Shown here in pieces: positions 1 to 7,058 of a DNA stretch of 64,000 nt. Origin of the DNA: Ga0077536 sp035325705 (GTDB taxonomy: Bacteria > Pseudomonadota > Gammaproteobacteria > Ga0077536). Made by a program: the position numbers and the translations under genes. Each line of letters begins with the position of its first letter. Position 1 is the first letter of the stretch. The DNA lies in NCBI GenBank assembly GCA_035325705.1, contig DAOKZI010000007.1, forward strand, positions 1 through 64,000, given 5' to 3'. The notes below the pieces were generated by a model. The model was not told the origin of the DNA, did no database searches, and was given only the letters and a program-made list of their open reading frames with translations.

Positions 1-151
1 CCCAGCGTGGCACATCGAGGCCGAATAAGAAGGGGGAGGAGTCCATCCCATCAGAAGGAGCGGCGCGCAGCGCCGCGGAATCCGGGATGGGGTGGCACGG
101 CGGGCGTTCGCGCGTCCCGCGCAATTGCTTGCGGAGATCGAGCGTCCTCGC

Positions 152-219
152 GTAGCCCGGGATGGTGCGCGTCCGCTGCGATGAAGATCCCGGGTTCCGC
201 TACGCTGCGCCCGGGCTAC
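152..219. repeat. Family A inverted repeat doublet
   Basis: Left arm GTAGCCCGGGATGG and right arm ending ACCCGGGCTAC, inverted relative to each other, form one doublet of the REP-like family A. A degraded family B arm lies at 55-92 (GAAGGAGCG...GGAATCCGGGAT). The rest of 1-241 shows no coding signal. It separates moeA from whatever lies left of the window. Confidence 0.75.
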
Positions 220-241
220 GAAGAATCGGATGCTCGGCGGC

Positions 242-1525
242 TCAGAGCAGACCCTCGAAAGGCTGCACCTCGACGGGGCTGCCGGCGTCGATGCGCGTCG
301 TTTCCAACCCCAGCACGATCAGGCAGTTCGCCTGCGACATCGAGCTGAGAATGCCCGAGCCCTGCTCGCCGGTCGGCGTGACCTCCAGCGTGCCGTCCGC
401 GGCGCGTGTCAGGCGGCCGCGCTGGAACTCGACGCGGCCGGGGCGCTTCTTCAGCGCCCGCGTCACGCGCGCCGTCGCCGTCCACGGCAGGCGCGGCGCC
501 GTGCCCGCGAGCTGGTCGAGCGCGGGGCGTACGAATTCGTAGAAGGTCACCATCACCGACACGGGATTGCCGGGCAGGCCGAAGAACCACGCGCGGCCGA
601 GCTTGCCGAAGGCGAGCGGCCGGCCGGGCTTCATCGCGACTTTCCAGAAACGCACCTCGCCGAGACGGGCGAGGATCTCGCGCGTGTAGTCCGCTTCGCC
701 GACCGACACGCCGCCGCTCGTGATCACGGCATCGGCGTCGCGCGCCGCGACGCGGAACGCGGCCTCGAGGCTCGCGGGATCGTCGGCGACGACGCCGAGA
801 TCGACGAGCTCGACGCCGAGCGTGCTCAACATGCCGTGGAGCGTGTAGCGGTTGCTGTCGTAGATCTCGCCGAGCCCGAGCGGCTCGCCCAGCGAGCGCA
901 GCTCGTCGCCGGTCGAGAAGAAGGCGATGCGCGGACGCCGCAGCACCGTGAGCTCGCCGATGCCGAGCGAGGCGATCACGCCGAGATCCGCGGCCGACAC
1001 GCGGCGCCCCGGCGTGAACGCTTCGGCGCCCGCTTTCAGATCCTCGCCGGCGTGGCGCACGTGCTGGCCGCGCTCGTGATGCGCATCGAAGCGGATGCGG
1101 CCGTCGCGTTCCTCGACGCGTTCCTGGATCAGGATGGTGTCGGCGCCTTCGGGCACGACGGCGCCCGTCATGATACGCACCGCCGTGCCGCGCGCGAGCC
1201 GCGCGCGATACGGCTTACCGGCGAAGGAGGCACCGACGACGGGCAGCTCGGCCGTGCCGCTAGGCGGCAGATCCTCGGCGTTGATCGCATAGCCGTCCAT
1301 CGCCGAATTGGTGTGCGCGGGCACGTCGCAGCGCGCGACGACGGGTGCGGCGAGCACGCGGCCGAGCGCGGCACGCAGGTGCACGCGCTCGCTGCCCTCG
1401 ATCGGCGTCACGGCCTCGAGCAGGCGTGCGAGCGCCTGCTCGCAGCTCAGCGAGGCGGGATCGTAGTCATCGTCGCAGCTCGCCGGCGCGTCGCGGCGGG
1501 AAGGATCGGTAGTCGTGGCGCTCAT
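242..1525 (-). CDS. moeA: MoeA, molybdopterin molybdotransferase
   Basis: Inserts molybdate into adenylylated molybdopterin, the last step of molybdenum-cofactor synthesis, in the cytosol. The 427-residue protein has the family's usual length. It shows NSAMDGYA near residue 70, MTGAVVPEGAD, a GDEL segment, the MPT-binding SGGVSVGE, KPGRPLAFG, and GLPGNPVS near residue 305. An in-frame ATG 30 bases upstream exists. I chose the start at 1525 because its ATG overlaps the TGA of mobAB in an ATGA junction, typical of translational coupling. It is the last gene of moaA-mobAB-moeA. Confidence 0.95.
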   Translation of the reverse strand: MSATTTDPSRRDAPASCDDDYDPASLSCEQALARLLEAVTPIEGSERVHLRAALGRVLAAPVVARCDVPAHTNSAMDGYAINAEDLPPSGTAELPVVGASFAGKPYRARLARGTAVRIMTGAVVPEGADTILIQERVEERDGRIRFDAHHERGQHVRHAGEDLKAGAEAFTPGRRVSAADLGVIASLGIGELTVLRRPRIAFFSTGDELRSLGEPLGLGEIYDSNRYTLHGMLSTLGVELVDLGVVADDPASLEAAFRVAARDADAVITSGGVSVGEADYTREILARLGEVRFWKVAMKPGRPLAFGKLGRAWFFGLPGNPVSVMVTFYEFVRPALDQLAGTAPRLPWTATARVTRALKKRPGRVEFQRGRLTRAADGTLEVTPTGEQGSGILSSMSQANCLIVLGLETTRIDAGSPVEVQPFEGLL

Positions 1526-2676
1526 CGGCGGATCTCTCGGGCTAGGCGCGGCCACGCCGAGGCAGGCTCGGCGCAGTGATCGAGTACGAAGGCCGCAATG
1601 GCGTCGATGTCATCGACGTGGAAGCGCGGCATCGGCCGCGGCGTTTCGAGTTCGCCGTCGGTCGCCAGCGCGATGATAGAGTCGTCGTCGGCGCTCAACA
1701 ATCCGCGCGCGGAGGACGGGCCGGCGGCGCGGCGGTGGACTTCGATCTTCGGGTAGCGCTCCTGCCGAAAGCCTTCGACGAGCACCAGATCGAGCCCGCG
1801 GCCCTCGAACTCGGCGAGCAGCGTACACAGCACGGGCTCGGCTTCGGGACGGTGCTCGCGGATGAAGGCATCACGGTGCGCGGAGGCGACCATCACGCAG
1901 GCGGCGCCCGCCCGGCGCAGCTCGTAGCTGTCCTTGCCCGGGTAGTCGATGTCGAAGCGGTGATGGGCGTGCTTCAGCGCGCCGATGCGCAGGCCGCGCG
2001 CGACGAGCCGCGGGATCAGGCGCGTCAGCAGCGTGGTCTTGCCGCTGCCGCTGTAGCCCGCGACGCCGAGCAGGCGCGGTCGCGGCGCGGCCGCGGTGAG
2101 CCGGCTTGCGGCGGCCGCGCAGTCTTCGGGCGTGTTGAGGTTGCGAAAGGCCGCGGCGTCCGCGTAGGGCACGACGGCGAGACGATGCCGGCGGTGCCAG
2201 GCCATCAGTCCGCGCTCACCGGCCGCGAGGCTGGCGGCGGCCGACGCGGCGAGCGAGGCTCGGAGCAGCGCGAACGTCGGTTGCGCTTCGCCGCCGGCCT
2301 CGGCGATCGCGATCTCGGCGGCATGCAGATCGAGCGCCGCGTACAGGCGGCCGACGAGATCCTCGGGCAGGAAAGGCGCATCGCAGGGCACGAGCGCGAG
2401 CAGCGGCGTGCGGCAGTGAGCGAGGCCGCTCGCGAGGCCGGCGAGCGGCCCGTGATGCTCGGAGTGCAGATCGGCGATCACGGGATGGCCGTAGCCGGCG
2501 TAGATCTCGCGATGGCGGTTCGCGCTGATGAGCACGGCGTCGACCTGGGGCGCGAAGCGCGCGAGCACATGTGCGATCAGCGGGCGGCCGGCGATCTCGA
2601 CCAGCCCCTTGTCGCGGCCGCCCAGACGGCTGCCCTGGCCGCCGGCGAGCACGAGGCCCGTGATGAGCGCGCGCAT
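1522..2676 (-). CDS. mobAB: MobA-MobB fusion, Mo-cofactor guanylyltransferase
   Basis: Two proteins joined in one chain of 384 residues. Residues 1-190 are MobA (GTP:molybdopterin guanylyltransferase) with the nucleotide-binding LAGGQGSRLGGRDKG signature near the N terminus. Residues 200-384 are MobB, a P-loop GTPase-like partner with GYSGSGKTTL near residue 205 and LKHAHHRFDIDYPGKDS behind it. The product would make the bis-MGD form of the cofactor used by DMSO-reductase-family enzymes. It starts 20 bases after the moaA stop and overlaps moeA by four bases. No clear Shine-Dalgarno sequence precedes the ATG, so it may depend on translation of moaA. Confidence 0.93.
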   Translation of the reverse strand: MRALITGLVLAGGQGSRLGGRDKGLVEIAGRPLIAHVLARFAPQVDAVLISANRHREIYAGYGHPVIADLHSEHHGPLAGLASGLAHCRTPLLALVPCDAPFLPEDLVGRLYAALDLHAAEIAIAEAGGEAQPTFALLRASLAASAAASLAAGERGLMAWHRRHRLAVVPYADAAAFRNLNTPEDCAAAASRLTAAAPRPRLLGVAGYSGSGKTTLLTRLIPRLVARGLRIGALKHAHHRFDIDYPGKDSYELRRAGAACVMVASAHRDAFIREHRPEAEPVLCTLLAEFEGRGLDLVLVEGFRQERYPKIEVHRRAAGPSSARGLLSADDDSIIALATDGELETPRPMPRFHVDDIDAIAAFVLDHCAEPASAWPRLAREIRR

Positions 2677-2695
2677 GCGGGAGGGGAGGCGGCGT

Positions 2696-3733
2696 TCAGC
2701 CGCCGGTCGCGTTCATGTGCCGAAACAGGATCGGCCGCTCGCTCAGCGCGAATTCGTGGCCCAGGGGCTTCAAGGCCATCGCGTCCCGGATCGCCTGCTT
2801 CACCCGCTCCGGCTCGCCGGGATGCGCGCGCAGCACCGCGCGCAGATCCATCGAGTGCTCCTGGCCCAGGCACAGCAGCAAGCGGCCCTCGGTGGTCAGG
2901 CGCACGCGATTGCAGGTGTCGCAGAAGTTGTGGCTGTGCGGGGAGATGAAGCCGACGCGGGTCCCGAGCTCGACGAGCCGGAAATAGCGCGCCGGCCCGC
3001 CGGTCGTCTCGGCCGTCGGCAGCAGCGTGAAATGCGGCGCGAGATCGCGGCGGATTTCGTCGCTGGAGTAATAGGTCTCGGCGCGGTCGTGATCGGCGAT
3101 CACGCCTAGCGGCATTTCCTCGATGAACGAGATGTCCATGCCGCGCTCGGCGGCGTAGCGCACCAGCGGCACGACTTCGTCTTCGTTGCGATGCTTCAGG
3201 ATGACGGTGTTGATCTTCAACCGCTCGAAGCCGACGGCGCGCGCCGCCTCGATGCCGGCCAGGACCTGGGCGAGTCGGCCGCCGCGCGTGATCTTCGCGA
3301 AGCGCTCGGCGTTGAGAGAATCGAGGCTGATGTTGAGCCGCTTGACGCCCGCCGCGCGCAGCTCGCCGGCGAGCCGCTGGAGCTGGGAGCCGTTGGTCGT
3401 GAGCACCAGCTCGCGCAGGCCGGGCAGGGCGGCGATGTCCTGCATCAGCTTGACGACGTTCCGGCGCACCAGCGGCTCGCCGCCGGTGAGGCGGATCTTG
3501 TGCACGCCCAGCTCGACGAAGGCGCGTGCGACCTGGGCGATTTCCTCCAACGTCAGCACCTGCGGCCGCGGCACGAACTTCGTGTCCGGCTCCATGCAGT
3601 AGACGCAGCGGAAATCGCAGCGATCGGTGACCGAGATCCGCACGTAGTCGACGACGCGACCGAAGCGATCGACGAGTCGCGTCGGCGCCGGGACCGACGC
3701 GGCGTCCGGGACTCGCGTGCCGGCGACACTCAT
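2696..3733 (-). CDS. moaA: MoaA, GTP 3',8-cyclase
   Basis: A radical-SAM enzyme that starts molybdenum-cofactor synthesis by cyclising GTP. The 345-residue protein has the N-terminal SAM cluster motif CDFRCVYC, the second cluster's NFCDTCNRVR near residue 265 with a further Cys in LLLCLG, and the C-terminal GG that is essential in this family. GAGG lies eight bases before the ATG, and a TATAAT box is placed for a leader of about 30 bases. The leader is too short for the moco riboswitch found upstream of moaA in some enterobacteria. It is the first gene of the operon. Confidence 0.96.
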   Translation of the reverse strand: MSVAGTRVPDAASVPAPTRLVDRFGRVVDYVRISVTDRCDFRCVYCMEPDTKFVPRPQVLTLEEIAQVARAFVELGVHKIRLTGGEPLVRRNVVKLMQDIAALPGLRELVLTTNGSQLQRLAGELRAAGVKRLNISLDSLNAERFAKITRGGRLAQVLAGIEAARAVGFERLKINTVILKHRNEDEVVPLVRYAAERGMDISFIEEMPLGVIADHDRAETYYSSDEIRRDLAPHFTLLPTAETTGGPARYFRLVELGTRVGFISPHSHNFCDTCNRVRLTTEGRLLLCLGQEHSMDLRAVLRAHPGEPERVKQAIRDAMALKPLGHEFALSERPILFRHMNATGG

Positions 3734-3771
3734 GGATCTAGCCTCGTTTCTGCCAAGGAAATTGCTCGGGA

Positions 3772-3777
3772 ATTATA
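3772..3777 (-). promoter_or_regulatory. Candidate -10 element of the moaA operon
   Basis: A perfect TATAAT on the minus strand lies 38 bases before the moaA ATG. The matching -35 region is poor. The assignment rests on the consensus hexamer in otherwise GC-rich DNA and its position between the CYTH gene stop and moaA. Confidence 0.5.
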
Positions 3778-3811
3778 GCCTTCGCCGCTCGCGCCGGGCA
3801 GTCGTCGCGGC

Positions 3812-4279
3812 TCACCAGCGCGAGTAGGGGCGATCGATCAGACAGACGTTGTAGTAGCGCCGGTCGTCGGACACCTCCGCGCCGAGCCACGGTGGTTTCT
3901 CGAAGACCTCGTCTTCGGCGCCGAGTTCGATCTCGGCGACGACGAGACCGGCGTTCGCACCGTGGAATTCGTCGATCTCCCACACGTGAGCGCCCCAGGG
4001 CACGTAGTGGCGGGTCTTCTCGAGACAGCGCTCGGCGCAGAACAGCGCGAGCATTTCCTCGGCCTCCGCGCGCGGGATCGCGTATTCGAACTCGTGGCGC
4101 GCGACGCCCAGCGTCGCGCTCTTGAAGTTGAGCCAGGCGCGATCGCCGGCGACGCGCACGCGGATCGACACCGCCGGCGTACTGGCGAGATAGCCCTGGC
4201 GCATCGTCTCCGAGCGCGTGACGGCCGCGCGCCAGCCGGCGTCGCGCAGCAGAAATTTGCGTTCGATTTCGCGTGCCAT
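3812..4279 (-). CDS. CYTH domain protein (triphosphate tunnel metalloenzyme)
   Basis: This 155-residue protein is a single CYTH domain. It starts with the diagnostic EIERKFLL, has alternating basic and acidic strands (SIRVRVAGDRAWLNFK; FEYAIPRAEAEEML; VWEIDEFHG; VAEIELG) and ends near the usual C terminus. Small bacterial members hydrolyse inorganic triphosphate or have no known role. The longer reading frame upstream overlaps the divergent transporter gene, so the start is set at the ATG directly before AREIERKF. It is divergent from the AmpG-type gene and 78 bases upstream of moaA on the same strand. The molybdenum pathway gives no functional reason for the pairing. Confidence 0.9.
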   Translation of the reverse strand: MAREIERKFLLRDAGWRAAVTRSETMRQGYLASTPAVSIRVRVAGDRAWLNFKSATLGVARHEFEYAIPRAEAEEMLALFCAERCLEKTRHYVPWGAHVWEIDEFHGANAGLVVAEIELGAEDEVFEKPPWLGAEVSDDRRYYNVCLIDRPYSRW

Positions 4280-4367
4280 CGCGCTGCTCCGAAGCGGCGG
4301 TCGAGCGCCGCGGCCGGAGTCTAACAGCCGCGCCGGGCGGCCGGCTTGCTGTGCGACAATCCGCCGG

Positions 4368-5603
4368 ATGCCCGCCGCTGTACCGGACCTCAAGGCCCAT
4401 CGCCGTCGCCTCGCGCTGATGGGCGTGCTCGGCTTCGCCTCGGGCCTGCCGCTCGCGCTGTCGCGCGGCACGCTGCAGGCCTGGCTCACGGTCGAGGGCG
4501 TGGATCTAGCCGCGATTGGCGCGCTGTCGCTGGTCGGGCTGCCGTATCTGTTCAAGTTCCTGTGGGCGCCGGCGCTGGATCGCTGGCAGCTCGCGCGTCT
4601 CGGCCGCCGCCGCGGCTGGCTGCTCGCGAGCCAGTGCGTGCTGATCGGCCTGCTCGCCGCCTTCGCCGCCTGCGATCCCGCGCGCGCCGTGTTGCCGCTC
4701 GCGGTGCTCGCGCTGCTGCTCGCCTTCGCCTCCGCGACCCAGGACATCGCCTTCGACGCCTATCGCGCGGAACGCCTCACGGTCCCCGAGCGCGGGCTCG
4801 GCACCGCGTGGTCGATCGCGGGCTACCGGCTCGCGATGCTCGCCTCGGGCGCGGGCGCGCTGGTGCTCGCCGACGCGCACGGCTTCGCGCTCGCCTATCT
4901 CGCGATGGCGGATCTGATGGCGATCGGGCTCGTCGCGAGCCTCGTCGCGCGCGAGCCGCCGCAGCTCCATCCGCCGCCGCGCGATCTGCGCGAGGCGATC
5001 CTCGGTCCGCTGCAGGAAATGGCGGGCCGCCCCGCGATCCTCGCGCTGCTCGCCTGCGTGCTGCTGTACAAGCTCGGCGATCAGTTCGCCGGCGCGCTGT
5101 CGCAGACCTTCTTCATCCGCGGTCAGGGCTATTCGCTGACGGAGATCGGCGCCGTGTACAAGGGGCTCGGCATGATCGCGGCGCTGTCGGGCGGCATCGT
5201 CGGCGGGCTCGCGATGGCGCGGCTGGGCCTGTGGCGCTCGCTGCTGGTGTTCGGCGTGCTGCAGATGGTGACGAACGCGGGCTTCCTGCTGCTCGCCCTC
5301 GCCGGCAAGAGCCTGCCGGGCCTGATGGTAGTGGTCGCACTGGAGAACTTCTGCGGCGGCATGGGCACCTGCGCGCACGTCGCGCTGCTGATCGCGCTCT
5401 GCGACGCCCGCTACACCGCCACGCAGTACGCGGCGCTGAGCGCGCTGGCCGGCCTCGGCAGCGTGGTGCTGGGGCCGCTGGCCGCGGCGGTCGCGGCGAG
5501 CGGCTGGGTGCTCTACTTCGCCGTCTCGCTGCTCGTCGCGCTGCCGGGGCTGTGGCTGGTGTGGGCGCTCAGACGGCGCATCGTCGCGTTCGACGCGCAG
5601 TGA
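4368..5603 (+). CDS. AmpG-family MFS transporter
   Basis: An inner-membrane transporter of 411 residues with about 12 hydrophobic segments. The N terminus has LGFASGLPLALSRGTLQAWL followed by PYLFKFLWAPALDR, the signature of the AmpG muropeptide permease group. The segment around KLGDQFAGALSQTFFI with the GYSLTEIGAVYKGLG loop is also typical. AmpG imports anhydro-muropeptides for cell-wall recycling, but short homologues such as this one also include uncharacterised transporters. The start is the ATG that follows the 5' gap to the divergent CYTH gene. An in-frame upstream extension lies inside that gene and is unlikely. Confidence 0.88.
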   Translation: MPAAVPDLKAHRRRLALMGVLGFASGLPLALSRGTLQAWLTVEGVDLAAIGALSLVGLPYLFKFLWAPALDRWQLARLGRRRGWLLASQCVLIGLLAAFAACDPARAVLPLAVLALLLAFASATQDIAFDAYRAERLTVPERGLGTAWSIAGYRLAMLASGAGALVLADAHGFALAYLAMADLMAIGLVASLVAREPPQLHPPPRDLREAILGPLQEMAGRPAILALLACVLLYKLGDQFAGALSQTFFIRGQGYSLTEIGAVYKGLGMIAALSGGIVGGLAMARLGLWRSLLVFGVLQMVTNAGFLLLALAGKSLPGLMVVVALENFCGGMGTCAHVALLIALCDARYTATQYAALSALAGLGSVVLGPLAAAVAASGWVLYFAVSLLVALPGLWLVWALRRRIVAFDAQ

Positions 5604-5625
5604 TGGGGCGCGGGCCGGATCTCCG

Positions 5626-5774
5626 GTAGCCCGGAAGAAGCGAAGTGGAATTCGGATCGGCCGTGAGGCCGTCGGCAGCCGCTCGCGCCGCCGCGAGCGG
5701 CGTACATCCGTTCCGTGTCGCCGTGCCGGCGGTCCCGGATTCCGCGGCGCTGCGCGCCGCTCCTTCCGGGCTAC
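5626..5774. repeat. Family B inverted repeat doublet
   Basis: A left arm GTAGCCCGGAAGAAGCG and a right arm GCTCCTTCCGGGCTAC face each other with about 80 bases between. The left arm is diverged. No coding signal lies in 5604-6224. Confidence 0.75.
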
Positions 5775-5813
5775 GAAGGCGGACTCTACGAGAGTCCGTC
5801 GTTCACGGGCGCG

Positions 5814-6200
5814 TCGTAACCCGGGATCGGCGTATGAGCTTGTGAAGATCCCGGGTTCCGCTTCGCTGCACCCGGGCTACGGGAGTCCGCCGTTCACGGC
5901 ACGCCGTAGCCCGGGTGGAGCGCGCAGCGCGTAACCCGGGATCGGCACATGAGCTTATGAAGATCCCGGGTTCCGCTTCGCTGCACCCGGGCTACGGGAG
6001 TCCGCCGTTCACGGCACGCCGTAGCCCGGGTGGAGCGCGCAGCGCGTAACCCGGGATCGGCATATGAGCTTGTGAAGATCCCGGGTTCCGCTTCGTTGCA
6101 CCCGGGCTACGAGAGTCCGCCGTTCACGGGCGCGTCGTAGCCCGGGTGGAGCGCGCAGCGCGTAACCCGGGATCGGCGCGTGAGCCCGCGAAGATCCCGG
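5814..6200. repeat. Tandem array of family A doublets, period about 115 bp
   Basis: GTAGCCCGGGTGGAGCGCGC starts at 5906, 6021 and 6137, giving periods of 115 and 116. Each unit holds two facing arms (GTAGCCCGGGTGGAGCG...AACCCGGGATC, then GATCCCGGGTTCCGC...CACCCGGGCTAC). They are separated by a GGCnnATGAGCTTnTGAA spacer and followed by a GTCCGCCGTTCACGG linker. The first unit (from 5814) lacks about 24 bases of its left arm. The last is truncated after its spacer near 6200. The units are nearly identical, which suggests recent tandem duplication. Confidence 0.9.
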
Positions 6201-6224
6201 ATGGCGATTGACGGATATCGGCGC

Positions 6225-6728
6225 CTAGTAATCGTCGTAGCGGCGCCAGCGGTATTCGTAGGGGCCGCGACGATCGTCGTAGCCCGGCGCCGGCGCATAA
6301 GGTCCATACGCGGGCGGCGGCCAGTGCTCGTGGCGATCGTCGTAGCGATCGTAATCGTCCCGATCGCGACGGCGGACCACGCCGCCGCGCCATTCGCGGT
6401 CGTCGTCGCGCCAGCCGTGTCCTCCGTCGCGCCAATCGTCGTCACGGCCCTGCTCGTGCCAGTCGTCGCGGTCGCGGCTTTCGTGACGATCGTGGGGATT
6501 GTCGCGCCAGCGCTGGCGGTCGCGCTGGATGCTCGGGTAGCCGTCGTCCCGCCAGCCCTGCACGCGCGCAGCGCCGCGCGGCACCGGCCCCGGCGTGTTG
6601 CCCCAGGCCGGTGGCGAACGCCACTGCTGGCCGCTGCGCGGCTGGCGCCAATCGTTGGCGACGCCGTCGAGCGCAACGCCGCCGAGCATCGCCGCCAGCG
6701 TCGCCGCCATCAGTGTTCGGATGTACAT
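6225..6728 (-). CDS. Secreted Arg/Asp/Tyr-rich low-complexity protein
   Basis: A 167-residue protein I do not recognise. It starts with a clear Sec signal peptide (MYIRTLMAATLAAMLGGVAL, cleavage near VAN-D). The remainder is low-complexity, packed with WRDD, RDRDD and YDDR repeats, a GYDDRRGPYEY segment and an end in RRYDDY. A good Shine-Dalgarno AGGTGAG sits before the ATG, supporting a real gene. Similar RD/YD-rich periplasmic proteins are common and uncharacterised. A role in metal or polyanion binding would be a guess. It sits between the tandem repeat array and a family D element. Confidence 0.65.
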   Translation of the reverse strand: MYIRTLMAATLAAMLGGVALDGVANDWRQPRSGQQWRSPPAWGNTPGPVPRGAARVQGWRDDGYPSIQRDRQRWRDNPHDRHESRDRDDWHEQGRDDDWRDGGHGWRDDDREWRGGVVRRRDRDDYDRYDDRHEHWPPPAYGPYAPAPGYDDRRGPYEYRWRRYDDY

Positions 6729-6852
6729 CGCTCACCTCGCCGCAGGCTCGCCTGCCCGTCGCCGTTGGAGTCCGGCTCGACGCCGTCGGTTCACACGTCT
6801 TGTAGCTCGGAAGCGTAGCGAATCCGGGGCCGTGCCGCCTCGAGCACCGGCT

Positions 6853-7015
6853 AATCTAGCCACGGAGGACACGGAGAACACGGAGTAGAGATGGATTGAA
6901 TCTGCGCCTCCGTGACTCGGTTCCGATTACCGGCACCGGCGCTGCGGAGATCCAGCTATTCCTTTCTTCCCTCCGTTCTTCCCTCCGTGCTCTCCGTGTC
7001 CTCCGTGGCTAGATT
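6853..7015. repeat. Family D element (about 160 bp inverted-repeat element)
   Basis: Ends are AATCTAGCCACGGAGGACAC and its inverted counterpart GTGTCCTCCGTGGCTAGATT. Inside the ends are short direct repeats with a nine-base rhythm (CACGGAGGA, CACGGAGAA). The centre carries a GGATTGAATCTGCGCCTCCG segment shared with other copies. It lies between the phosphatase gene and the secreted RD-rich gene. No reading frame of note. Confidence 0.88.
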
Positions 7016-7058
7016 CAGTGCATTTCAGGTAGCGCAGGGGCGCTACAAAGAAGGAGGC

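Noticed and set aside
152..219. Terminators or riboswitches at the many inverted repeats
   Set aside because: The same sequence recurs in both orientations at unrelated loci, and no T-runs follow. They fit dispersed REP-like families.
230..1579. Long open frames opposite moeA, mobAB, hrpA (for example 10871-13240 minus) and other genes
   Set aside because: They are antisense to well-supported genes, rich in Arg, Ala and Gly, with no family motifs. High GC gives few stop codons.
3734..3811. Molybdenum-cofactor riboswitch upstream of moaA
   Set aside because: The probable leader is about 30 bases, too short for that structure.
5814..6200. CRISPR-like array
   Set aside because: The 115-bp units are whole repeats with no variable spacers, and no cas genes are nearby.
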